This document shows, one piece after another, positions 1 to 4,672 of a stretch of DNA of 5,039 nt. Origin of the DNA: Planktomarina sp. (GTDB lineage: Bacteria; Pseudomonadota; Alphaproteobacteria; Rhodobacterales; Rhodobacteraceae); the NCBI GenBank assembly GCA_022425445.1, contig JAKMFM010000084.1, forward strand, positions 1-5,039. The letters run 5' to 3'. Position 1 is the stretch's first letter. Every line of letters begins with the position of its first letter. A program made the position numbers and the translations under genes. The notes below the pieces were generated by a model. It was not told the origin of the DNA. It was given only the letters and a program-made list of their open reading frames with translations, and made no database searches.

Positions 1-122
1 AGAGCGGCCACATCTCCTGGCTCTGTTTGAGCGCGCACCGGACGGTTACGCAAATTTTTATGGTAATCTGCGGCCCATTGGGAAATTTTCGCGCCCCAGT
101 CGGAAAACTCATCCCAGTGCAT
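1..122 (-). CDS. PLP-dependent group II decarboxylase (aromatic-L-amino-acid decarboxylase type), N-terminal fragment
   Basis: Only the first 40 codons are present; the frame stays open to the left edge with no stop. The peptide begins MHWDEFSDWGAKISQW and continues to RNRPVRAQTEPGDVAA. The pattern F-x-x-x-G near the start, an amphipathic helix ending in A-x-Y (residues 18-20), then R-x-V (27-29) and P-G (35-36) is the usual opening of fold-type I group II decarboxylases (tryptophan/DOPA decarboxylase family). Family members decarboxylate amino acids with pyridoxal phosphate in the cytoplasm. The PLP-binding lysine and all active-site residues lie outside the window, so substrate is unknown. 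The ATG has a strong AGGAGG eight bases upstream, which fixes the start. It is divergent from the SDR gene. The family call rests on N-terminal resemblance alone. Confidence 0.78.
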   Translation of the reverse strand, partial: MHWDEFSDWGAKISQWAADYHKNLRNRPVRAQTEPGDVAA

Positions 123-130
123 TTTCAACT

Positions 131-136
131 CCTCCT
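131..136 (-). promoter_or_regulatory. Ribosome binding site of the decarboxylase gene
   Basis: On the minus strand the bases read AGGAGG, a perfect anti-16S match, with eight bases to the ATG at 122-120. It supports the minus-strand gene, which is otherwise visible only as a short edge fragment. Confidence 0.85.
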
Positions 137-371
137 CGTTCTACCAGGCCGCCGATTTAGGCGGGAAAACCCAGACATTGCCGCAGCTGTTTGCGTAGCA
201 CGCAGCATACCGCTCCGCACTTAACGCGCAAGCCGTAACAGGGCAGCCGGCCTGAAATCTCGGCTCAGACAGGAGTCCCCGCTAGGTGCAACGTTCAAAA
301 TTCACATTGACCCTTGGCGCGCAAAGCGCCAGCCTCGTTACAACGGCCCGATTACCCATAGAACCAATCAC

Positions 372-394
372 GGATGCACAGGTGCATAGCATCC
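372..394. repeat. Nested palindrome upstream of the SDR gene, possible operator
   Basis: Two concentric symmetries occur here. ATGCAC-AG-GTGCAT at 374-387 is a perfect 14-base palindrome with a two-base centre. GGATGC at 372-377 also pairs with GCATCC at 389-394 across 11 bases. The element ends about 37 bases before the SDR start codon, which suits a transcription factor site or a leader hairpin. The binding protein is unknown. Confidence 0.4.
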
Positions 395-419
395 AAGGTG
401 GTGGGCAGCGCTAGACATC

Positions 420-425
420 AGGGAG
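420..425 (+). promoter_or_regulatory. Ribosome binding site deciding the TTG start of the SDR gene
   Basis: AGGGAG is followed by six bases and then TTG at 432. There is no ATG or GTG in this frame between the in-frame stop at 387 (TAG) and position 432, and the next ATG (codon 33) would delete the nucleotide-binding motif. TTG is therefore the likely initiation codon. Confidence 0.7.
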
Positions 426-431
426 ACCCCT

Positions 432-1247
432 TTGGAATTCCAAGGCAAGATAATTATTCTAACCGGCGCCGCAGGCGGCGTTGGCGCGGCTTTGGCCCGT
501 GAATTTGCGGCGCGCGGCGCGCGTTTGATGCTCTGCGACCTCAATGAACCGGCGCTGAGCGACCTTGCGGGGGAGCTTGGCGCGCTGTATATGGTTCGTG
601 ATGTCACTGCCCAGAGCGATATTCATGCGGTTGTGGCAAAGGTGGAAGCGACCCTTGGCCCAGTCGATATTTTCTTTTCCAATGCTGGGTTCAGCACGGG
701 CGAGCCAGATCACGCGGCCTCAGCGCCAGATAGCGTCTGGCAGGCGGCCTGGGAGGTGCATGTCATGGCACATGTCTATGCCTGCCGTGCCGTTTTACCG
801 GCCATGCTGGCGCGCGGAGAGGGCTATCTGGTTCAGATGGCCTCGGCTGCCGGGCTGCTCAACCAAATTGGTGATGCTGCCTATTCCACCAGCAAACACG
901 CCGCCGTTGGTTTTGCTGAAGCACTGGCCATTTCCCACGGAGACGAAGGTCTCAAAGTCTCAGTGGTTTGTCCGCAATATGTCGCCACGCCCATGCTTGG
1001 GTATGATGATCCTGCCTCGGCCGCACAAATGCCCGGTCTATTAAGCCCCGAAGTCACAGCCCAGCGCGTGGCAGATGCGATGGAGGCGGAACGCTTTTTG
1101 ATCCTACCACATCCACAAGTGGCCGATTACATGGCCTTCAAAGCAACCGAGCCCGACAAATGGCTGTCTGCCATGCGCAAACTGCGCGCGCGGCTCATTG
1201 AAAAATTAGGCAGGCTTGATTTGGCACAGATGCATAAATGGATGTGA
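432..1247 (+). CDS. SDR family NAD(P)-dependent oxidoreductase
   Basis: A 271-residue classical short-chain dehydrogenase/reductase, the normal size for the family, probably a soluble cytoplasmic enzyme that oxidises an alcohol or reduces a carbonyl. Visible motifs in order: cofactor motif TGAAGGVG (11-18); an acidic residue D36 at the end of the second strand, which usually means NAD(H) preference; D57 near the adenine pocket; NAG (84-86); catalytic S138, Y151 and K155 in a YSTSK box; and P181 with T186 in PQYVAT, where most members have PG. The position normally held by the catalytic-tetrad asparagine appears to be H110 (WEVHVMAHVYA). The C-terminus has a basic helix (about 243-262). Initiation is at TTG. 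It stands alone on the plus strand and converges with the GNAT gene after 13 bases. Substrate is not predictable. Confidence 0.9.
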   Translation: MEFQGKIIILTGAAGGVGAALAREFAARGARLMLCDLNEPALSDLAGELGALYMVRDVTAQSDIHAVVAKVEATLGPVDIFFSNAGFSTGEPDHAASAPDSVWQAAWEVHVMAHVYACRAVLPAMLARGEGYLVQMASAAGLLNQIGDAAYSTSKHAAVGFAEALAISHGDEGLKVSVVCPQYVATPMLGYDDPASAAQMPGLLSPEVTAQRVADAMEAERFLILPHPQVADYMAFKATEPDKWLSAMRKLRARLIEKLGRLDLAQMHKWM

Positions 1248-1260
1248 TCTCCAGACCAGT

Positions 1261-2253
1261 TTAGGGTTTGAGAAGTTTCTGCATGGTGATTTCGGTTGCG
1301 CGATCATAGCCCGGATGGGCATTGCGGGCAGTCTCGACAAATCCACATTTGCCAAAAACCTTTTGGTTCTCCACCAGCTCGATACGCACCTGCAGCTCAA
1401 GCCGGGACAGGCTCAGAGAGCGGGCCAACTCCTCGCTCCTCCCCAACAATGCACGCAGCACTCCGCGGCCACGCAGATCGCTCGCAATAGCAATTTTGCC
1501 CAAATACAGCGCGTGCGGCAAAGGCTTGGCCACAAGGCATGCCGCGACTGGATCTCCGAGAGCCAACACCGAGCTGTCTTTTGCCATCTGCGCCAGCGCA
1601 CTCACGGTCAGCTGGTGCATGGAGCTGGGCGGATCAATGCGCCCCGTCATATAGGCAAAAGAGGTTTGAATAAGCCTTAATACCTGCGCCAATGCCGCGG
1701 TGTCGCTGGCCTCCAATCGCCGCACGGCATGGTGCAGATCGGCCTGGCCAATCATACGCTGATAAATCGCTGTTCCGTGCCACTGGCCAAATTTGCGCCC
1801 AACATCTTGCAGGCTGCCCACATGGGCAAACCCGCAACGTTCATGCAGCTGCGCGCTCTGCGGATTTGGCAATGTCACAATGGCCACGGCCGTATGAAAC
1901 CCGCGGGCGGCCAAATGTGCAAAGAGCGCCCGATAGAGCGCCTGCGCAAGGCCGCGACCCTGAGCCTGGGGCGCCAGGTACACACTCACCTCTGCGGTGC
2001 GTTCATAGGCCGGGCGGGGACGATAGGGGCTAGCATAGGCAAAGCCCAAAATTCCTGCGTCCGACTGCGCCACAAAATAGCCATGGCGGGCAAGGTTGCT
2101 AGAGATCCGCGCGGCCATGGTCTCGACGCTGGGCGGAACGGTTTCAAAGGAAACAGAGGTTTCTTGCACGAAAGGCGCATAAACCGCCTGAATATCGGCG
2201 GCATCCTCAGCCTGGGCCGTTCGAATCGTGACATCCGCATTTAGTGGAGACAT
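1261..2253 (-). CDS. Tandem double-GNAT acetyltransferase (phosphinothricin acetyltransferase-like domain plus second GNAT domain)
   Basis: A 330-residue protein, twice the usual single-GNAT length. Domain 1 (about 8-169) resembles the phosphinothricin/methionine sulfoximine N-acetyltransferase group: ETSVSFET (31-38), FAYASPYRPRPAYERTAEVSVYL (71-93), the acetyl-CoA loop QAQGRG (96-101) and N130 followed by HERCGF (137-142). Domain 2 (about 175-328) has YMTGRIDPPSS (201-211), a second acetyl-CoA loop DLRGRGV (259-265) and ENQKVFGKCGF (295-305). Both domains keep the pyrophosphate-binding loop, so both may be active. Enzymes of the first type acetylate small amines or amino-acid analogues; the substrate here is unknown, and herbicide resistance should not be assumed. 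The ATG at 2253-2251 has only a weak GAGGGG upstream at long spacing. It lies 65 bases downstream of csaA on the same strand, so it may be the last operon member or have its own promoter. Confidence 0.88.
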   Translation of the reverse strand: MSPLNADVTIRTAQAEDAADIQAVYAPFVQETSVSFETVPPSVETMAARISSNLARHGYFVAQSDAGILGFAYASPYRPRPAYERTAEVSVYLAPQAQGRGLAQALYRALFAHLAARGFHTAVAIVTLPNPQSAQLHERCGFAHVGSLQDVGRKFGQWHGTAIYQRMIGQADLHHAVRRLEASDTAALAQVLRLIQTSFAYMTGRIDPPSSMHQLTVSALAQMAKDSSVLALGDPVAACLVAKPLPHALYLGKIAIASDLRGRGVLRALLGRSEELARSLSLSRLELQVRIELVENQKVFGKCGFVETARNAHPGYDRATEITMQKLLKP

Positions 2254-2318
2254 CCCACAAGCCCCTCAACCCATATTGGACATTGCAGCGCGGACGCTGT
2301 TGCCCTGTGCTCCGGGCC

Positions 2319-2657
2319 TTAAAATAATCGCCCACCAATCGGCACATCCTGGTCCGGCCGCATCAACACCACTTTTCCGGCCTCATCGGGAACACCGAGC
2401 ACCAAAACCTCAGACATCACTTTGCCAATCTGGCGCGGCGGAAAATTCACCACTGCCAACACCTGAGTGCCAACCAACGCTTCCGGCGTATAATGGTCGC
2501 TCAACTGCGCAGAAGATTTCTTAACCCCAAGATCGCCGCCAAAATCCACCCAAAGTTTAATGGCTGGGACGCGAGCTTCTGGAAAGGGTTCGGCGCGGGT
2601 GACATGGCCAATGCGCATATCCAGCTGGGCAAAATCCGCATAGGTGACCTCATGCAT
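2319..2657 (-). CDS. csaA: CsaA-type tRNA-binding OB-fold protein
   Basis: A 112-residue protein matching the whole length of the CsaA/Trbp111-like family, which has a single tRNA-binding (EMAP II-like) OB-fold and acts as a dimer. Visible family residues: LDMRIG (12-17), EPFPEARVPAIKLWVDFG (23-40), KKSSAQ (46-51), VNFPPRQIG (70-78), SEVLVLG (82-88) and MRPDQDVPIGGRL (99-111). Bacillus CsaA has been described as having chaperone-like and secretion-related activity and binds peptides and tRNA; the role in this organism is inferred by homology only. The ATG lies inside the end of proC (eight-base overlap) and has AGGAG seven bases upstream, suggesting translational coupling. The stop is TAA. 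Confidence 0.93.
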   Translation of the reverse strand: MHEVTYADFAQLDMRIGHVTRAEPFPEARVPAIKLWVDFGGDLGVKKSSAQLSDHYTPEALVGTQVLAVVNFPPRQIGKVMSEVLVLGVPDEAGKVVLMRPDQDVPIGGRLF

Positions 2658-3483
2658 TTGACAGCTCCTGCGATCTGCGACTGGCCGCGGCCACGGCTTG
2701 ATCCAAAAGATGCGGCAATCCGGTCTCGCTGCGCATCAAAATGTCAAGCGCCGCTTGGGTCGTGCCATTGGGACTGGTGACATTGATGCGAAGTTGCTCG
2801 GCGCTCTCACCGGCCTGGACCGACAAAGCACCGGCACCGGCCACTGTGGCCTGCGCGAGCTGCATCGCCATATCCTCTGGAAGTCCTTGGTTGACACCCG
2901 CTGCTGCCAAAGCCTCGATCATCAAAAATACATAGGCCGGACCGGAACCAGACACGCCCGTAACCGCATCCATTTGCTGTTCATTTTGCAACACAAGCGT
3001 CTGACCCACGGCGGCCATCAGGCTTTGCGCTTCTGCCACATCTTTCTCCGTTGCGCGCCCATTGCCGATCAACGCTGTGATTCCTTGGCCAATGGCCGCA
3101 GGCGTGTTGGGCATAGCGCGCACGATAGGCGTGGATTTACCCAAGACATACTCAAAGGCCGTAATGGGCGTGCCCGCGGCCACGGAGATAAACAAGGTTG
3201 TGGCTGAACCAAACCGCTGCAATCGCGGCAGGGCTTCGCCCATCATCTGCGGCTTGACCGCCACCAAAACCACGGCCGGGTCATCGGGCAGCATTTCGTT
3301 GACCCGCACGCCAAGCGACAAAAGCCAGTCACTGGGTTTGGGGTCCAAAATCCAAACGGATTTAGGATCAATTCCTTGATCGATCCAACCGCTCAAAAGT
3401 GCGGACCCCATTTTTCCGCAGCCAAGCAACACCAAACCACGTTTTAAAATATTATTTGAAAACATCTTCAAATCCGTATTCAC
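2650..3483 (-). CDS. proC: Pyrroline-5-carboxylate reductase
   Basis: This enzyme makes the last step of proline synthesis, reducing pyrroline-5-carboxylate to proline with NAD(P)H in the cytoplasm. The reading is 277 residues from a GTG start, in the normal size range. Motifs: Rossmann loop GCGKMG (21-26), VAVKPQ (74-79), ISVAAG (99-104), RAMPNTPAAIGQG (122-134), VTGVSGSGPAYVF (174-186) and the family signature VTSPNGTTQAAL (235-246), complete and including conserved T-T. Start choice: GTG at 3483-3481 follows an AGGG with five-base spacing and leaves 15 bases after the ybjN stop. An in-frame ATG at 3465-3463 (codon 7) would give MFSNNILKRGLVLLGCG, closer to common N-termini but with a weaker ribosome binding site. 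The end overlaps csaA. It is probably cotranscribed with ybjN and csaA. Confidence 0.95.
   Translation of the reverse strand: MNTDLKMFSNNILKRGLVLLGCGKMGSALLSGWIDQGIDPKSVWILDPKPSDWLLSLGVRVNEMLPDDPAVVLVAVKPQMMGEALPRLQRFGSATTLFISVAAGTPITAFEYVLGKSTPIVRAMPNTPAAIGQGITALIGNGRATEKDVAEAQSLMAAVGQTLVLQNEQQMDAVTGVSGSGPAYVFLMIEALAAAGVNQGLPEDMAMQLAQATVAGAGALSVQAGESAEQLRINVTSPNGTTQAALDILMRSETGLPHLLDQAVAAASRRSQELSNA
2665..2669 (-). promoter_or_regulatory. csaA ribosome binding site inside proC
   Basis: The minus strand reads AGGAG seven bases before the csaA ATG. It lies within the last codons of proC, so ribosomes finishing proC pass directly over the csaA initiation region. Confidence 0.75.
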
Positions 3484-3498
3484 CTTTACCCTAGGATC

Positions 3499-4002
3499 CT
3501 ACGCATGGCCGTGGGCCTCTGCAATGGCCACTTTCAATGCCGTCTCAAGATCTTTTTCGCCCCAAGTGACCATTTGAAAGGCCGGATAATAGCGCTCAGC
3601 CGACGTGACGGCCGCGGAAATCATCGTATCAATCTGATCGGGCGTTGCCATTTGGCCATTGGAAAGGATCAACCCATAACGATAAGCCATCAACCGCTCG
3701 GCGCCCCAATAGGCAAAACCGCCGGCCCAGCACATATCATTGACCGCGTTGAGCGCCTCATAGAGTGCAGGCGTCCGATGGGCGGGAGGGTCCATCTCGA
3801 AGCTACAGACCAAACGCAGGGTTTGATCGGGCTCACACCACGCCAAAGTGATCGAATAGCTGCGCCATTGCCCGGCCATCTCCATTGAGATTTGATCATC
3901 CGCAATGCGATCAAACTGCCATTCCTGATGAGTGGCAATATCTTCTACAATATCTATCGGATGTAGATCTTCAAAATCATAGGCATGATTGGACAGTGCC
4001 AT
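3499..4002 (-). CDS. YbjN domain-containing protein
   Basis: A 167-residue acidic protein of the YbjN family, related by fold to type III secretion chaperone-like proteins, with no established biochemical role in these bacteria. The text MALSNHAYDFEDLHPIDIVEDI, then WQFDRIADDQISMEM (28-42), WRSYSITLAW (46-55), VCSFEMDPP (65-73), YEALNAVNDMCWAGGFAYW (81-99), YRYGLIL (107-113) and ERYYPAFQMVTWG (136-148) agrees with my memory of the Rhodobacteraceae orthologue along its full length. No signal peptide or membrane segment is seen. The ATG at 4002-4000 is preferred: AAGGGGG lies six bases upstream. A TTG two codons earlier is possible in frame but has poorer spacing. It is the first gene of the ybjN-proC-csaA cluster, 15 bases before proC. 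The name ybjN is a domain label, not proof of orthology with the E. coli gene. Confidence 0.88.
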   Translation of the reverse strand: MALSNHAYDFEDLHPIDIVEDIATHQEWQFDRIADDQISMEMAGQWRSYSITLAWCEPDQTLRLVCSFEMDPPAHRTPALYEALNAVNDMCWAGGFAYWGAERLMAYRYGLILSNGQMATPDQIDTMISAAVTSAERYYPAFQMVTWGEKDLETALKVAIAEAHGHA

Positions 4003-4008
4003 AAACAA

Positions 4009-4015
4009 CCCCCTT
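4009..4015 (-). promoter_or_regulatory. Ribosome binding site selecting the ATG of the YbjN-domain gene
   Basis: On the minus strand AAGGGGG is followed by six bases and ATG. The adjacent minus-strand run CCC-GAAA-GGG (4020-4011) could form a three-base-pair GNRA tetraloop hairpin touching this site, but it is too short to claim control. Confidence 0.65.
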
Positions 4016-4203
4016 TCGGGCCAAAACTCTCATCCGGCGGCTTCACAATCCCTTGTATATTCCCCAAGATTTTGCGGCCACCGAAGGCTTCTATACAAAC
4101 TATGGTGTCCGTTGACTGGGAAGCTGTCCAGTCATTTATCTGGGGATAAGTCATTTATCTGTGGACAAACTGGCAAAATAGCCATCCGGTTCTGCAAAAC
4201 CAT
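4016..4203. promoter_or_regulatory. Upstream region of ybjN-proC-csaA with several symmetrical elements
   Basis: No gene is seen between the ybjN start and the ubiK-side terminator, so the operon promoter should lie here. Present are TTGTATA (4053-4059) with TATACAA (4092-4098), a seven-base inverted repeat; TGACTGG (4113-4119) with CCAGTCA (4128-4134), another with an eight-base spacer; and a tandem 19-base repeat at 4130-4168. No minus-strand pair of -35 and -10 boxes is convincing, although AT-rich TATACA and TATAGA stretches occur. The density of symmetry suggests regulated transcription, which is inference. Confidence 0.45.
4130..4167. repeat. Two-copy 19-base tandem repeat of near-palindromes
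   Basis: The 13-mer AGTCATTTATCTG occurs at 4130-4142 and again, identical, at 4149-4161, a period of 19 bases (17 of 19 positions match in the full unit). Each copy contains a 14-base dyad: TTATC-TGGG-GATAA at 4136-4149, with perfect arms, and TTATC-TGTG-GACAA at 4155-4168, with one arm mismatch. About two helical turns separate the copies, so both would face the same side of the DNA. The half TGGGGATAA (4141-4149) and the half TGTGGACAA (4160-4168) are each one base from a reverse-complement DnaA box (TGTGGATAA). Confidence 0.65.
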
Positions 4204-4230
4204 AAAGGCCGCCCCGACAGGACGGCCTTT
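4204..4230 (-). terminator. Probable intrinsic terminator downstream of the ubiK-like gene
   Basis: An eight-base-pair perfect stem, AAAGGCCG (4204-4211) against CGGCCTTT (4223-4230), closes an 11-base loop. Read on the minus strand it ends CGGCCTTT and then a TTTTG run, about 60 bases beyond the ubiK-like stop. Read on the plus strand it ends in TTTT, so it could work in both directions. It separates the ubiK-like gene from the ybjN operon. Confidence 0.6.
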
Positions 4231-4288
4231 TGGCAGGTGAAGCTGTCACGCTTCGAAAAACTGCGAGATCGCCGCGGCGCGGCGGCGC

Positions 4289-4573
4289 TTAAGTCTTGGG
4301 TGCAGCCTTGGATTTTGGAGCCTTTTTCGCCCCAGCAGCTTCGAGCGCTTCGAGCCGCGCGCTCAATTCGTCATTTTGCGCCCGCGCCTTTTGCGCCATG
4401 GCCCGCACCGCATCGAATTCTTCACGGGTGACAAAATTGCGATCTGCCAGCCAACGGTCCATGAGGCTTTTCATGGCATTCTCCGCCTCGTCCTTGGCGC
4501 CCTGTGCGACACCCATCGCATTCGTCATAATTTGGCTCATGTCATCCATGAACTTATTTTTACCTTGCATCAT
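4289..4573 (-). CDS. ubiK: Accessory factor UbiK family protein (BMFP domain)
   Basis: A 94-residue small protein of the BMFP/UbiK family (formerly DUF526). Family members form trimeric coiled coils; in Enterobacteria UbiK helps the Ubi complex make ubiquinone, and a Brucella member (BMFP) has membrane-fusion activity in vitro. Visible: an amphipathic N-terminal helix (about 8-44), FVTREEFDAVR (47-57), a heptad-like coiled coil (about 50-80, ending DELSARLEALEAA) and a Lys/Ala/Pro-rich tail (81-94, KKAPKSKAAPKT), all typical. Two adjacent ATGs begin the frame; AAGGAG lies four bases from the first (4573-4571) and seven from the second (4570-4568), so the second is equally or more likely. It is divergent from lgt across 99 bases. 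The symbol is by family; ubiquinone function here is inferred. Confidence 0.87.
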   Translation of the reverse strand: MMQGKNKFMDDMSQIMTNAMGVAQGAKDEAENAMKSLMDRWLADRNFVTREEFDAVRAMAQKARAQNDELSARLEALEAAGAKKAPKSKAAPKT

Positions 4574-4672
4574 CTGTCTCCTTAGCGGCGAGAAATCGCT
4601 TTGATCTTATATGGGGTCTAAGATCGCGGAACTCAAGGTTGACTTAGACCGCGGCTCTGGGAATGAAGGGTT
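4574..4672. promoter_or_regulatory. Divergent ubiK-lgt promoter region with overlapping inverted repeats
   Basis: Two perfect inverted repeats share a central arm. GATCTTA (4603-4609) pairs with TAAGATC (4619-4625), and GGTCTAAG (4615-4622) pairs with CTTAGACC (4643-4650). The shared bases 4619-4622 cannot be in both stems at once. A small GCGA-GAAA-TCGC hairpin also sits at 4588-4599, next to the ubiK-like ribosome binding site. The function could be a DNA operator or alternative RNA folds. Confidence 0.5.
4606..4636 (-). promoter_or_regulatory. Possible promoter of the ubiK-like gene
   Basis: On the minus strand TTGAGT (complement of 4631-4636) is followed after 19 bases by TATAAG (complement of 4606-4611), five of six matches to a -10 box. 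The spacer is longer than the usual 17, which lowers confidence. Transcription would begin about 25 bases before the ATG. The -10 lies inside the GATCTTA/TAAGATC inverted repeat, so a protein bound there could block it. Confidence 0.3.

Larger units (their letters stand above)
123..431. promoter_or_regulatory. Divergent intergenic region between decarboxylase and SDR genes
   Basis: This stretch of about 309 bases must carry the promoters for both flanking genes. I see no convincing coding frame or RNA gene. Visible structure: CCGCC/GGCGG (149-153 and 160-164) just upstream of the decarboxylase ribosome binding site; TGCGT/ACGCA (192-196 and 200-204); TGGCGC/GCGCCA (315-320 and 326-331); and a nested palindrome at 372-394. 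A TTGACC at 307-312 resembles a -35 box for the plus strand, but no good -10 follows at normal spacing. On the minus strand a TTGCGC and TATGCT pair with a 16-base spacer is a weak possibility for the decarboxylase. Promoter positions are therefore not assigned. Confidence 0.5.

Noticed and set aside
27..224. Plus-strand open frame of 65 codons
   Set aside because: It lies opposite the recognisable decarboxylase N-terminus and its strong ribosome binding site, and the peptide resembles no family I know.
565..1044. Plus-strand 159-codon frame inside the SDR gene
   Set aside because: The SDR frame holds all expected motifs; this one is a +1 shadow rich in Arg, Pro and Trp.
1248..1260. Shared terminator between the converging SDR and GNAT genes
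   Set aside because: The 13-base gap and the flanking gene ends contain no stem with a T run.
1216..1680. Plus-strand open frame of 154 codons running from the SDR end into the GNAT gene
   Set aside because: It is antisense to a clear acetyltransferase domain; the peptide is Gln/His/Arg-rich shadow text with no motif.
1261..2253. Phosphinothricin (herbicide) resistance gene
   Set aside because: Domain 1 belongs to that broad family, but substrate cannot be read from sequence and most relatives act on other amines or amino-acid analogues.
2286..2299. CAGCG/CGCTG hairpin between csaA and the GNAT gene as a terminator
   Set aside because: The stem is five base pairs with no following T run on the minus strand; it does not show that the operon ends before the GNAT gene.
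4141..4168. Chromosome replication origin based on DnaA-like 9-mers
   Set aside because: Only two imperfect boxes are present, with no AT-rich unwinding region and no origin-associated genes (dnaA, hemE, parAB) in the window.
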